Source of the DNA: Astrothelium macrocarpum
Taxonomy: Eukaryota > Ascomycota > Dothideomycetes > Trypetheliales > Trypetheliaceae
Length of the DNA stretch: 64,000 nt
NCBI GenBank assembly: GCA_021030915.1
Contig: JAGEMR010000003.1
Coordinates: 248,001 to 312,000 of the forward strand
Reading direction: 5' to 3'
Part shown: in pieces, positions 21,429-32,618 of the stretch
Layout: each line of letters opens with the position of its first letter
How positions within the stretch are numbered: position 1 is the stretch's first letter
Translations under genes and position numbers: made by a program
The notes under the pieces: model-generated
The model's input: only the letters and a program-made list of their open reading frames with translations
Database searches by the model: none
What the model was told of the DNA's origin: nothing

Positions 21429-23744
21429 TCATTTCCCGTTGTCGTTTGTCCGACTTGCCTTTCGCTTCGGTGGCGCCGTGGTTTGCTTGTTGGGCTGCCA
21501 GATCTCAATGAGGTTGTCTTCGGAAGCGCTGCAGATGGTCCAGGGGATCGTCTTGTTCCAGCTAAAATCCGAGACTGCAGCGGTGTGTCCCGCGTGCATG
21601 AACATCCTGCAGTGTGTTGTTAGCATATGCCCTGTAATTGATAGTAGGTTGAATTTGTCCTGTTGGAGAAAAGTGAAGTTGTCACATGCGTGAAAATTAA
21701 CACTTACAGTTCTGCCGGCCCATCCTCTGCATCCTCTGGCGTCTGCTCATCCCCAATCTTACTCAAATCCCAGAACAGCACTCGCCTATCTTGACCCGCA
21801 CTTCCCAGGACATGGTAGTGGTGCGGATCCCACTCAACAGTCTGCACGCTCTCGAAATGCGTCTCTAGTAACGCCACGCTCATTTTAAGATTGCGCAGGT
21901 CCCAGATGCGGATGTGGTGGTCAGCTGAGCCCGTCGCGAAGAGTACTTCTTCTTCTGGGTGGAAGGCGAGCGCGTTGACAGCGTCGGTGTGGCCATGGGC
22001 TTCGCGCGCGGCGCGCTTACTGGATGCGATACGGTCGTCGTGGAGCTGAAAGGTGCAATCATCAGAGACGGAGCCAATGGCGAAATTGAGAAGAGGGTGA
22101 TGTTGGACATCATTGACAGTGGCGGAGTGGGAGGACCAGGTTTTGCGGGGTTCGATGGGTTTCGAGGAGCTGGAATAATCTTGGACGTTCCTGTCTTATT
22201 GTTAAAAGAGTGGGCAGAGGAAATGCGTGCTGGTAGGATTGGCAAAGCTGACGCACCATACGCGAACGGTTTGATCTTCTCCGCCAGTTGCAAGCTGTCC
22301 CTCTTTTAAGGAGCTCCAATTCATGCCGAACCCTTCCTTTTCATGACCTTTTAGCTCAGCCTGTGGGTTGACTACCGCATTCGGACTTGGATCACTTGGG
22401 TGCTTTGTCCGATCCCAGAGGCGAATCATTCCATCTTGACACCAAGTAGCAATCAGATTTGGGTTCTGAGGCTGGTAACGAGCTTTGTTGACTTCGCCAG
22501 GATGAGGGATTTTTTGAATTACATTAAAAGAGATGGGCTGCTGGGGTCCATTGTAACCGCCAATCTCTTCGCGATCCGCATCGTAATCAGCCGCTTTTGC
22601 TGATACTGGATTTGGCAATTGCACGTTGGCAACTTGGAGATAATTTGGCAGATCATCGCTCGTATGTGTGCCAATAAGAAGTCTATGAGTGCTGAAATGC
22701 TTGTCGGGAAGTCTGTTGCAATTGCGTCAGTCTCGGCGTTTCCCTTTGAGTAATTGAAACGCCGGGAATTGATTCAACATGCAAGTCATGTTGCCATCTG
22801 CACTTACGCTTGCTTGTCCGGTAGCCATTGCACGGTCAATGTCGGCCATTCTAAAGCTCTTGTAAGGATAAAATCGTAAAGCAATGGCGAATTCTTCTTC
22901 CAGGATTTGTATTCTTCGTTAATGATCTTCTGCTGCTTGATTTCTTCCTCGCTAGGCATCTCCTCGCTGTCTCTAACGTCTAAGAACAGTCAGCCAGTTA
23001 TGTAAGAAATTGCAATATTATTGTAACGATCAGATTAAAAGTCAACGTTGGCCTCCATGGAGAGAAGACTGTCGCTCGGAGAAAGCCTTTACAGCAAGTG
23101 GCCAGGGATCATGTCAACCCACTCTCAATGCCAGGTTCAATTATTACACGTGGATTTGACCAGAGTCCAGTAAGAATGACTTGCTGTATTAGCTCGGAGA
23201 TTCGTGAATTCTCTTGTCCAATTAGGAATTCTCCTTGCGCAGATAGGCGTTCCTCTTGCTTAGATCCAGATTCTTCGTTGATAGATGAGATAGACGTAAG
23301 TGTTGAAATTTCGCTCGGAGCTAGATTCATGTCATTTTCAGTATTGGGGTCCCCCAAAATGAACTATAGGCGTGTATCCACGTGCCCCGCTCTCTCTCTC
23401 TCTCCCATATGGTTTCGCAATGGATCTGCTAACCTTTGGGAGCATCAATAGACTTGCTTTTGTCAAGCGTGCTACTTGGCTAGGTATAACCTTCGAGGTC
23501 CGTTTTTTTGTCTTTGCTAAAAGGAATATATCATGTATTTCTTTTAGGCATTCCTCGCCATAAATCCAGCCTAGATGTCATAGTCCCGTAGAGTTATTTC
23601 GCTCACTGCTTGACTCAAGCGAGGATAATCCGTGTAAGATGCTCCATTAATTCAAAAAGTGGTGAACCTGGAGACTGCTGCGGAAGATACTGGTTCATAG
23701 AAAACAAATTGAAAAGTCATCTCACCATCCATATCTTTGTCCAT
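21429..23744 (-). CDS. HAT2: Histone acetyltransferase type B subunit 2 (Hat2, RbAp46/48 family)
   Basis: Five exons, 23744-23726, 22979-22808, 22712-22257, 22190-21708 and 21606-21429; 435 aa. Hat2 is the WD-repeat histone-binding partner of Hat1, which acetylates new histone H4. The conserved N-terminal helix is present (INEEYKSWKKNSPLLYDFIL, then ALEWPTLTVQWLPDKQ), followed by the EVNKARYQPQNPNLIATW blade and six further WD-type units (TGSADHHIRIWDLRN, LGSAGQDRRVLFWDLS, SASEDNLIEIWQP). The tail is basic. The first exon codes only six residues plus one base, and intron 1 is 746 bp, over ten times the usual size here. It joins in phase to give MDKDMDDVRDSEEMPSEEEI, as expected for the family. 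The start lies 382 bp from the divergent Xrn1 start. Confidence 0.93.
22980..23725 (-). other. Unusually long first intron of Hat2
   Basis: 746-bp intron (donor GTGAGA, acceptor CTTAG). It contains open frames on both strands (23109-23357 minus, 82 codons; 23098-23451 plus, 117 codons) and a short TC microsatellite near 23390-23405. None shows a recognisable domain. Confidence 0.6.
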
Positions 23745-24126
23745 TGTGAACAAAGTAACGCCTTCCGATGCAAATAAGCCTCACAAAGAAGAGAAGGAAA
23801 ATCAATAAGAAGGAAGGATTGATGATTGATGCTTGATGAGTGTGGGTTCTATTAAAACGCGTAAAGCTTGACGCGCTGCCATTAAGCTTCACCGCCCGCC
23901 GGCAAGATATCCGTTATGTAATCAAACCCTTCGCGGGTATCATGACTTCCGCTCATTGTTGTTTCTCTGATCTTTGAAGACCTCCGCGTCGTGTCTACCG
24001 CCCATAACCTTTTCTCCCTTCTTCCTTTTTAGCGCTGAAAGGTGCATTCGTTAGATACCAGTTACTTTGCTGTTATTCTTTTCCTCGTCGTGAAACAAGT
24101 CGTTCTCTACCAGACGAAGCTTCATA
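23745..24126. promoter_or_regulatory. Divergent promoter of Hat2 and Xrn1
   Basis: 382 bp between two divergent housekeeping start codons. It contains pyrimidine-rich stretches before the Xrn1 ATG. No specific factor site can be named. Confidence 0.5.
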
Positions 24127-27100
24127 ATGGGTGTCCCTAAATTCTTTCGATGGATGAGCGAACGGTATCCCGCTATCTCTCAACTTATTGCTGAGAACCG
24201 GATACCAGAATTCGACTGTCTTTATGTACATATATCATACACCGAATCATGTGGCAAGGCTTAATCAGCTAACCTCTACGGCACAGCTTGACATGAATGG
24301 TATCATTCATAACTGTACACACAGCGACTCAGATTCGCCCAGTCACCGTATGACGGAAGATGCCATGTTCATTGCAATCTTCAACTACATTGAGCATCTC
24401 TTTGGCAAAATCAGACCGAAGAAGTTATTCTTCATGGCTATCGATGGAGTCGCCCCCCGCGCGAAAATGAACCAGCAGCGTTCGCGACGATTTCGGACCG
24501 CGTTAGATGCCGAAACCGCACGCAACAAAGCGATCCGAGAAGGAGCAGAAATGCCAAAGGAGGATCCCTTTGACAGCAACTGTATCACGCCTGGTACAGA
24601 GTTTATGGCTCGGCTTACAAAACAACTCAAATATTTCATCAACAAGAAGATATCGGATGATGTAGACTGGCAGGGTGACTTGGAAGTCGTTCTGTCTGGT
24701 CATGAAGTACCCGGTGAGGGTGAGCACAAGGTCATGGAATTCATACGCAGAGCAAAGTCTCAGCCAGATTACGATCCAAATCGACGACATTGTCTTTATG
24801 GGTTGGATGCAGATCTCATCATGCTTGGATTGCTTAGCCATGACCCGCACTTTTGCCTCCTTCGAGAAGAGGTTACTTTTGGCCGTCAAAGCCAAACCAA
24901 ATCAAAGGAACTCGAACATCAAAACTTCTATCTGATGCATCTCTGTATCGTACGCGAATATCTGGAATTGGAGTTTCAGGAACTAAAAGAGCCCGGTGCT
25001 CTTGGCTTTGATTTCGATATGGAGCGGGTCATTGACGATTTCATTCTAATGGCTTTCTTCGTTGGAAACGATTTTCTTCCCAATCTCCCACATTTGCATA
25101 TTAATGAAGGCGCGCTGGCATTAATGTTTGGTGTTTACAAGAGCGTACTTCCAAAGGCAAAGGGATACATTAATGAAGGAGGTGTCATCAACATGGATCG
25201 TCTAGCGTTATTACTGGATGACCTGTCACACGTTGAATATCGATTCTTCGAATCCGAAAATTCAGATGCATCTTGGTTCAAGGGTAAGCAATTGGCAAAA
25301 GAGGATGTCATGGAGAGGACCAAGAACAGAGGTCAGATTGTCATGTCATCCAAGCAAAAAGAGCTCTATGGCATCGTCAGGACCTTTGTCAACAATCGGC
25401 CTCTGGATGGAGATGCGGGTCCCTTGGATATACCGTCGTCGCTTCAGGCTCGCGATCGTGAATTCATCAAAGATCTTGCCAACAGCCTTCACCTTCAATG
25501 GAAGACTGTCGAAAATTCCGAGAGTGAGCGTCATTTGCAATTGGAGTTCTATCCGAAATTAGATAGAGATGACTCCGATGAGGATGAACAGGACGAGGAA
25601 GCGCAAACTGCTCTGCTCAGAGTACTGAAACGATATGACAATGCCAAAGTTGTCGATATTACGGCTGAAGAAGCGCAACAGAAGATGGAGCAAAAATATG
25701 AGCAAAAGTTCCAGAATTGGAAAGACAAATACTACAAAGAGAAGTTTGGGTGGGGAATGGAGAATGAAGAGGAGCTCACAAAGTTGACAGAGAACTATGT
25801 CCAAGGCCTACAATGGGTGCTCTTCTACTATTACCGTGGAGTAGCATCATGGCCATGGTTCTTCAATTCTCATTATTCACCAATGATATCAGACGTAAAG
25901 AAGGGCCTGAATGCGGATACAAACTTTGAACTTGGACAGCCCTTTAAGCCTTTTCAACAGCTCATGGGAGTTTTACCCGACCGCAGCAAAAAAATCGTAC
26001 CTACCGCTTACCATGAATTGATGACGAATCCAGAGTCTCCAATCATCGACTTTTATCCGAGAGATTTTGAGCTTGACATGAACGGCAAGAAAATGGAATG
26101 GGAGGCCGTGGTTAAAATTCCGTTTATTGAAGAAGATCGTCTTTTGTCCGCCATGGCTACAAAAGAGCATTTACTTACTGAGGAAGAGAGAGAACGAAAT
26201 GGTTTCGGGGTCACACTGAAATTCACGTATAGAGGTGACGTGGATTACACCTACAGGAGCTCACTTCCAGGAGTCTTTCCCGATCTTGATCACTGCAAAT
26301 GCGTCGAAAACATTTTTGAGCTACCTACGATGGAGGGTTTGGATGTTTATGTCGGTCTTGCTGATGGCGTAAAGCTGGGTGTCAGCGCACTAGCAGGTTT
26401 CCCAAGTCTCCATACTTTACCTTTTACTGGCACTTTGGACTTCCATGGAGTTTGTGTTTTCCAGCAAGAAAGCAGGAAAGAGAGCATGGTGGTTACCTTG
26501 ACCGACGATGGAGAAATGAGCAAAGTCCAATACGCAAAGGCAAAGCTCGGCAAAGCTGTGCACGTTGGTTACCCATTCCTCAAAGAAGCAAAAGTTGTGC
26601 GCGTTTCGGACGAACTTTTCGACTACACTCTTCCCACAACCGGTTCACCGGTTCCCATCCAAACTCCTCATAGTCCAGACGACATTATCAAGTGGAAGAG
26701 GAAAGCCGATCGCATTGAGAGCGTGTACAGTCGTGCACTTGGTATGATTATCGGTCCCGTTGAATCGCTCGTTCACGTACAAATGTTAAAGGGATTGAAG
26801 AAGCTCAACGACGGATCTATCGTCAAAGAATACGCTGACCAACCAGGCATTGAACCTGATTACGCTACCCAAGCTATTGTGGACGAAGTCATCAGTGAAG
26901 ACCCTCGATTTATTGAGAAAGCGGCACTGGCGCTTGAAGCGGATTTTCCCATACACCAAAACGCTTTCTTCCTTGGTGATTTCGCGTATGGTCGGCCATT
27001 ACAAGTGACTGGTCATCACAACGGAAAGTGTGAGGTTTGGATCTCTGTTGTCAAAGGCCGCGAGCGCGAATTTGGAAGAGAAATTGCAATGCAAGCGGAG

Positions 27101-28483
27101 CGCCTACATCCATATACTCCCGCATTCGCTGTAGCAAAGATGCTCAACTTACATCCACTCGTCCTCAGCAAACTCACATCCTCCTTTTCTGTCAATTCAA
27201 GTGGGCTGCGACTAAATCTCGGGCTCAATCTCAAATTCGAAGCGAAAAAACTCAAAGTGCTCGGCTACTCCCGCAGAGGCGCTACAGGCTGGGAATACTC
27301 CCAAAAAGCCATCAATCTCATCCAGGAATATATGGTCAAGTTCCCCGACTTCATCGCCGGCGTCATCCGCCAACCACAAGGCGATATCTTCAACGACACC
27401 GACTTCTACCCTTCCGACGTTGCCCCGGCCAAAATGAAAGAAATCGGTCAATGGCTCAAATCCGTCGAAACCAAATCCTTCGAAAAAGTCCCCCTCGAAG
27501 CCGAACAGCTCGACTCAGACATCGTACAGCAAATCGAGCAAGCCGCCGACGCCAACGAGACGCAAGGGCCGGGCACCGAGGGCAAGAAGATCCAGAGCGT
27601 GCCGCGGCACGCGCTGCTCAAGCCAGGCGATGCCGAGCAGCGCATCGGCACGCAGCGCTTCGCGCTGGGCGACCGCGTAGTGCACGTCGAGGGCGCGGGC
27701 CGCGTGCCCATCGCGCTGCGCGGCACGGTGGTCGGCAAGACGCGCACGCCGCGCGCCCTGCTGCTCGACATCCTCTTCGACCAGACCTTCATGTCCGGCA
27801 CGACGCTCGGCGACCGCTGCAGCCCGTTCCGCGGCGGCACGCTCGCCTCCACCGTCTGCCTCAACTTGTCCGATCGCCAGGTCGTCGCTATGAGTCGCGC
27901 GCAGGAGCAGAATCAGCCGCCCGCGAGGCTCGCGCAGCCGCTTACGCTGGGTGGGTATGGGGCGCCGGTGCATCTGGGTGGGCAGGGACAGCTGGTGCCG
28001 GCGCAGGTGCCGGGCCCGCTGAGGGGGTCGTATAGGGGTGCGGTGGCGGGCATGCAGAATGGTGGTGTGCCGAGGGGAGGCGTGGTGCAGAGGGGGAGGG
28101 GGAGGGGTGGGATGGTGAATGGGGTGAATGGGTATGCGCCGCAGCAGCCGTTGCCGTTTCGCAATGTAGCGAATCAGCAAAACGGGTTTGTGCCGCGCGG
28201 TCGAGGGAATGTGAATGGATTTGTACAGAGAGGTGGTCAAGGAGGGCCGCAACCGAATCGTTCGGGTTACACTGTCGTCGACAACAGCAATCCTGCTGAG
28301 GGTGTGGTGGCAAACAACCCAAACTTTCGCCCGCAGAGCTATGCGAATGTGCCTCCACCCGCAACTCTGGACGCTGGAAGAGGGAGAGGTCGTGGGAGAG
28401 CCCGTGGACCCGGTTGGGACAGGGGCAGTGTTAGGGGGAGAGGAAGGGCGAGGGGACAGGTGGGTGTTGGCTCGTTGGGGTGA
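24127..28483 (+). CDS. XRN1: 5'-3' exoribonuclease Xrn1/Kem1
   Basis: Exon 1 is 24127-24225 and exon 2 is 24287-28483; a 61-bp intron splits LY from LDMNG. Length is 1,431 aa. Xrn1 is the processive cytoplasmic exonuclease that degrades decapped mRNA. The N-terminus MGVPKFFRWMSERYP is diagnostic. Metal-binding acids are in place: D35 (LDMNGIIHN), D86 (AIDGVAP), E177 and E179 (VPGEGEHKVMEF), D207 and D209 (YGLDADLIML), plus FVGNDFLPNLPHLHI. The body continues through the Xrn1 PAZ/KOW/SH3-like regions (LGDRVVHVEGAGRVPIALRG). The last about 200 residues are Gly/Arg-rich with RGRGR motifs, often RNA-binding or methylated. From about 27,300 the third codon positions become strongly GC-rich, a change within a single exon. 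Confidence 0.97.
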
Positions 28484-28762
28484 AGTCAAGGTCATTTTCT
28501 TGCGTACTGCAGCTTGAAATACAGTGCAATACGCAGAAATGACCTCGCATGTTTGCAGCCAATGCGCAATTTCACAAAGTCATATGTAGACTAGCTATTT
28601 CGGGGCTTTTTCACGATTCACGTGGACGATTAGATACCATTCAGACATTTGTACAACGATATGTATACTCTGTCTCTAAACAATCACACTCGCTTTTGAA
28701 CCCGCTCCGATGCAGCCTCCATACTCCCCAACGCCCAAACTATCTCTCCCCCGTTTCCCTAT

Positions 28763-29677
28763 TCACGCCGGTTTCCCCCGATTCCCCTCCGCCCCCTTCT
28801 CCGTCTTCAAATCCTCCTTCTTCCCCGCACCTGCGCTTTTCCCCGCCGCCTCGCTTCCTTTCAAGGCAGGGAAATCAAAGGCCTTGCTCCTCCCTCCCTT
28901 CAGCCCCTTCCACAGGCCCAGATCTCGGCGATTCGTCCATACCAACGCGCCCACCCACGGCTGCACATTCCAGTTGAGCTCGAGCGTCGCGTTGGGTGTG
29001 GACGCGAGGCGGCCCGAGGGCACGGTGATTTGGTATTTGGGCCGTTGTGCGGAGAGGGTGAGGAGGCCCGGGTTGTAGGGTTCGTTTGAGGTGGTGGAGG
29101 ATTTGGACGACTTGGATTTGGAGGATTTGGATTTGGATTTCGTGGAGGAGGAGGACGGAGGAGGAGAGGAGGATGGCGGGTGGATGTATTGGTTGTAGTG
29201 CCAGGGCGCGTGTTTGGAGGGGAGGATGGCGTCCCAGATGACGGCTTGGGAGGGAGGTTCGTTGGGGGAAGTGGAGGGGAAGGCAGCGGTTATGTAGAGG
29301 AAGACTTGTTTGGTATTCCAATGGAAGAGGGAGGAGATGTCTGTTTGAAGTTCCTTGTCAACCCCTGTGTGCTGGCGAACAGGGCATTCTGAGGCGATGC
29401 TGGCATACCAGTGTCAAGGTCGAAACGTATATGGGCATATTCTTCTTTTTTGGAACTGTAATAGTGCGGTCGTCCTTTGACTCTATAGCAAGCTTAGTGA
29501 ACGCCATATGAAACTTCGTATATCGAGACCGTACACTTGGACATTCTGAAGCTTGATGCTAGCTGATGGTGATTGAGGAGCCAAGAGAACGGAAAGCGCA
29601 ATGGCAACGGCAACACTACAAGCCACTGTTGTGAAGAAGCCAAAGACATTTTGTAGCCTCGTCAATGAAGTATGCAT
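28763..29677 (-). CDS. SPC3: Signal peptidase complex subunit 3 (Spc3/SPCS3)
   Basis: Three exons, 29677-29535, 29482-29409 and 29364-28763, with introns of 52 and 44 bp; 272 aa. Spc3 is an essential non-catalytic subunit of the ER signal peptidase, anchored by an N-terminal helix with its bulk in the lumen. The helix is FGFFTTVACSVAVAIALSVLL, followed by VQVVKGRPHYYSSKKEEYAHIRFDL across a junction, then DISSLFHWNTKQVFLYITAAF, AVIWDAILPSKHAP and a glycosylatable NATLELNWNVQPWVG. Compared with yeast (about 184 aa) there is a Ser/Lys-rich insertion (SSTKSKSKSSKSK) and a Lys/Gly tail. The 44-bp second intron is short but needed to keep the conserved block in frame. Convergent with Xrn1, 279 bp apart. 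Confidence 0.92.
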
Positions 29678-30689
29678 TTTGAAGCTGCTCGTAGTATGCT
29701 TGGCCTGTCACAGCTTGTGAATGGGGTGAAATTGAGATGTCGAGACCACGTTACAAACAGCGCTTTCAGGGTCCGCCTTCCTCCCAAGAGAACCTCGTTA
29801 CTTCATTTCAGAAGCTCACCCAGACATGAACTAAAGTTTCATCGCATCTTGGTGATGTGGCTCTCAATCTATCAGCTACCTTATTCCATCAGAGATTAGC
29901 ATCAATAGATTGAAGGCTTAACTTCAATTCAGCATTTGAAGATCAGTTGAGTTGGTTACAGTGGATGTGTGATTTCCCTCTAATTATTTTTTTTTAGGAA
30001 TCTTTTATTACAGCCTCAAGAATTACATTAAATGTTTAAAGGCCTCTTCTCTATTTATTCGCTGAGAAATTGACCCTTTTTCATTTGGAAATTCAGATTT
30101 TACGTATTCGTCAATCACAGGTTGGCATTCTTTGAGCCACACCATAGCCCTAGTCAACATCTGAAGCTGAGATAACCGCGGAACCTGTCCAAGAATCGAT
30201 GATTCGGACCGTTTGGAAGAGACTCAATTTTGGAAATCGCCCAGGATAACGAGTAGTGACTCCTAAAGGCCTAGAATATCTTTGTCTTGCTTCTGTCAAT
30301 TGATCTTCACATGTAACTGACTGGGCCTGATGATGGTTTGAGGACGAGCGTAGCGCCCTCTTCTTCGACCTGACTTTATGAATTTGATCAATTTAATCAA
30401 TCACCCTGAGCCTTGTCGTCGACGGAACACCCGTTTTGCGGCAAATCTGCTGAAGATAAATGCGACGATAACGCAGACTACACTGGGAAATATGTTTCTA
30501 CGGTCATCGATGGAATGCATCGACAAGATACTGGGTGAGAGCATGTCTAAGAACAGAAGAGGACAAGAGGAAGAAGCTAAGCTTGACGGAGTTCAGCTCA
30601 TCAGGAGCTAGTAGTTTCGGGGTGCGATAGTTCTATTGCTCTCGGTTCCGGTGGAAACCATAACATCTGTCGGCTCTTGGTAAATCGGG
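29678..30689. other. Intergenic, left border of the accessory block
   Basis: 1.0 kb of moderately AT-rich DNA. A 77-codon plus-strand frame (30378-30611) has no known domain. No repeats obvious by eye. Confidence 0.4.
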
Positions 30690-32610
30690 TTACTTCGATC
30701 CTATACGGCTCCAAACGTATACAAACTTTTGCTTCCAAGAGGACTTTGATGGACCTCGGAACGCCTGAAGCATGGATTCCATCGCCTCAGCGTGATCGGG
30801 ATCGACCTCTTTTAGTTCCCAAATGGTCCGATTGTTCCCTGGCAACTTCCATGCTGGATCCGCTCCATGAAGCAGCAATACCTCGGCCATTTCTGCGCGA
30901 CAGCCGTGTATTGCGCCAGTAGTTTCATCCCGACCTCGCATCTTCGGACAGAGAGCATAACGCCATAATTCGTTCATTGTAGCAGGATGTGTCCAGAGCG
31001 AGCCTAATTCCTTTTTAACATAAAAAGCAAGCTGGTGCATGGTGATACAATGGAGGAATTTCTCGTCAGACATGTTTCTTGCCTTGACTACTGATTTGAG
31101 CTCTTTTGCTAATGCATTGCACCAGGGATGGTTAGTGAGCTCGGCATTTTTAATCCAGAAGCAACAGCGATGCAAAATGTCCTGCAATCCCCTTGGCGGA
31201 GACGTTTTTAGTCGCATTATGTAGGCTTGGGACCAAGACGCCGAGGGATTGAAATTTTCGGGAGTCGCTTCCAAGATGCTGGTCCAGATGTCGTCCCGCA
31301 ATAAGTAGTCTTTCACAGTTCTATGCAAAAAGTCAACTCTAGCCTCGGGAAGGCTATACGCACGCTGAGCTTCTATAAGCCCTTTGCAGGCATCGTCGAT
31401 ACGACGACGCATTCGATTTGCCGTACCGATGCTACGCTCGGCACCAAACTCGCCTCCCCGATATTGAAAGATCTGAGACTGGTCTTCGTCTGCGAAGGCA
31501 AGGTCCAACAGGGTCAAATCTTCATGGCCTTCAAAGGACCGGGGTAGTTGTACGAGCTGGATTACGCGTGAAGCTTTCTGAAATTGCTGTTTGTCTTTGA
31601 AGTTCAGCATCTTGTAAAATAACGCCTCGAGATCGTCCGGTAGCGAGAGAAATCGTCCTTCGAGCTCAGGCACTCTATCTCCTTTTGCCAAGCCAATCAG
31701 AAGCTCTTGTGTAACCAAGACTACCCATAAGAAGACTCCCGAAGCTCTTTCGGTGATTCTACCGATGAGACTGGCCGCGTAGTCTGGTTGCGCCTGCTGT
31801 AGGTCGAAGAAACCTTGATTTGCGTTGAATTTGTCGGACACAAACCGGTGAATATCTGGTCTAGTTAGATATTCCATCTGGAGGCTTGGTTTCTGCTTAT
31901 AAGCATCTTCGAATACTATCCAAGGACGACTTGACACACATGTTTTAATATGTGACCACTGTGAAAAAGTCTGAACAAGATCAATAAGGGAGGCGTGGTC
32001 ACCAGCAAATTCATCTAAACCGTCTATGAAGATGAAAATGCTATGGGTGTCTTCAGTGGCTTCGAAGAACCTGTGCAGACATGCCAACATCTCTACCCAA
32101 TCCCAAGCGTTATCGTTCTCCCCGAATAGCCTCTGGATATCCCATCTCTGAGGTGCAATGCGAGAGATCAGCTGGCTTTCACGCGACAGGCATTGGTATA
32201 AAAGGGTCCGCATGAGACCTTCCCGAGAGATTTGCAGCCCGACACCGGGGTTCCAGAAGTAGAACGAGCAAACAATCAGTTCCTTACCTTGCCTCCAGTG
32301 TCTTGCAGTGGCAAGTGTTCGCGTGTCCGAGAGAATGAACTTCATCAACGTCGATTTTCCAGAACCTGCCTTTCCTGTGACCCAATACAGCTTCTGGTCG
32401 GAGAGCAGCCAATCCAAGAAACTAGAAAAGGGCATCTGGAGCCTTTGAGGGTTCTCGAACACCCATTCGAACGTTTGCGGATGGGCTGAATCTACAGCGT
32501 CATAGCGACGTGACAACTCCGGGAATTCGATCGTTGCAAGGACAGCTTCTTCAATGGCTTTTGCGGTCGTAGGGTCAGTGTCTTTCAGAATTTGGAGAAC
32601 TCTAGGTGCA

Positions 32611-32618
32611 GGCTCCTG
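32611..32618. repeat. Target-site duplication, left copy
   Basis: 8-bp GGCTCCTG abutting the left terminal inverted repeat. The identical 8 bp follow the right end at 35067-35074. An 8-bp duplication is characteristic of hAT transposases. Confidence 0.9.

Noticed and set aside
27515..28495. 326-codon minus-strand open frame over the Xrn1 3' end
   Set aside because: It is a shadow of a GC-rich coding region: it lies fully antisense to conserved Xrn1 sequence and is low-complexity Arg/Pro/Ser.
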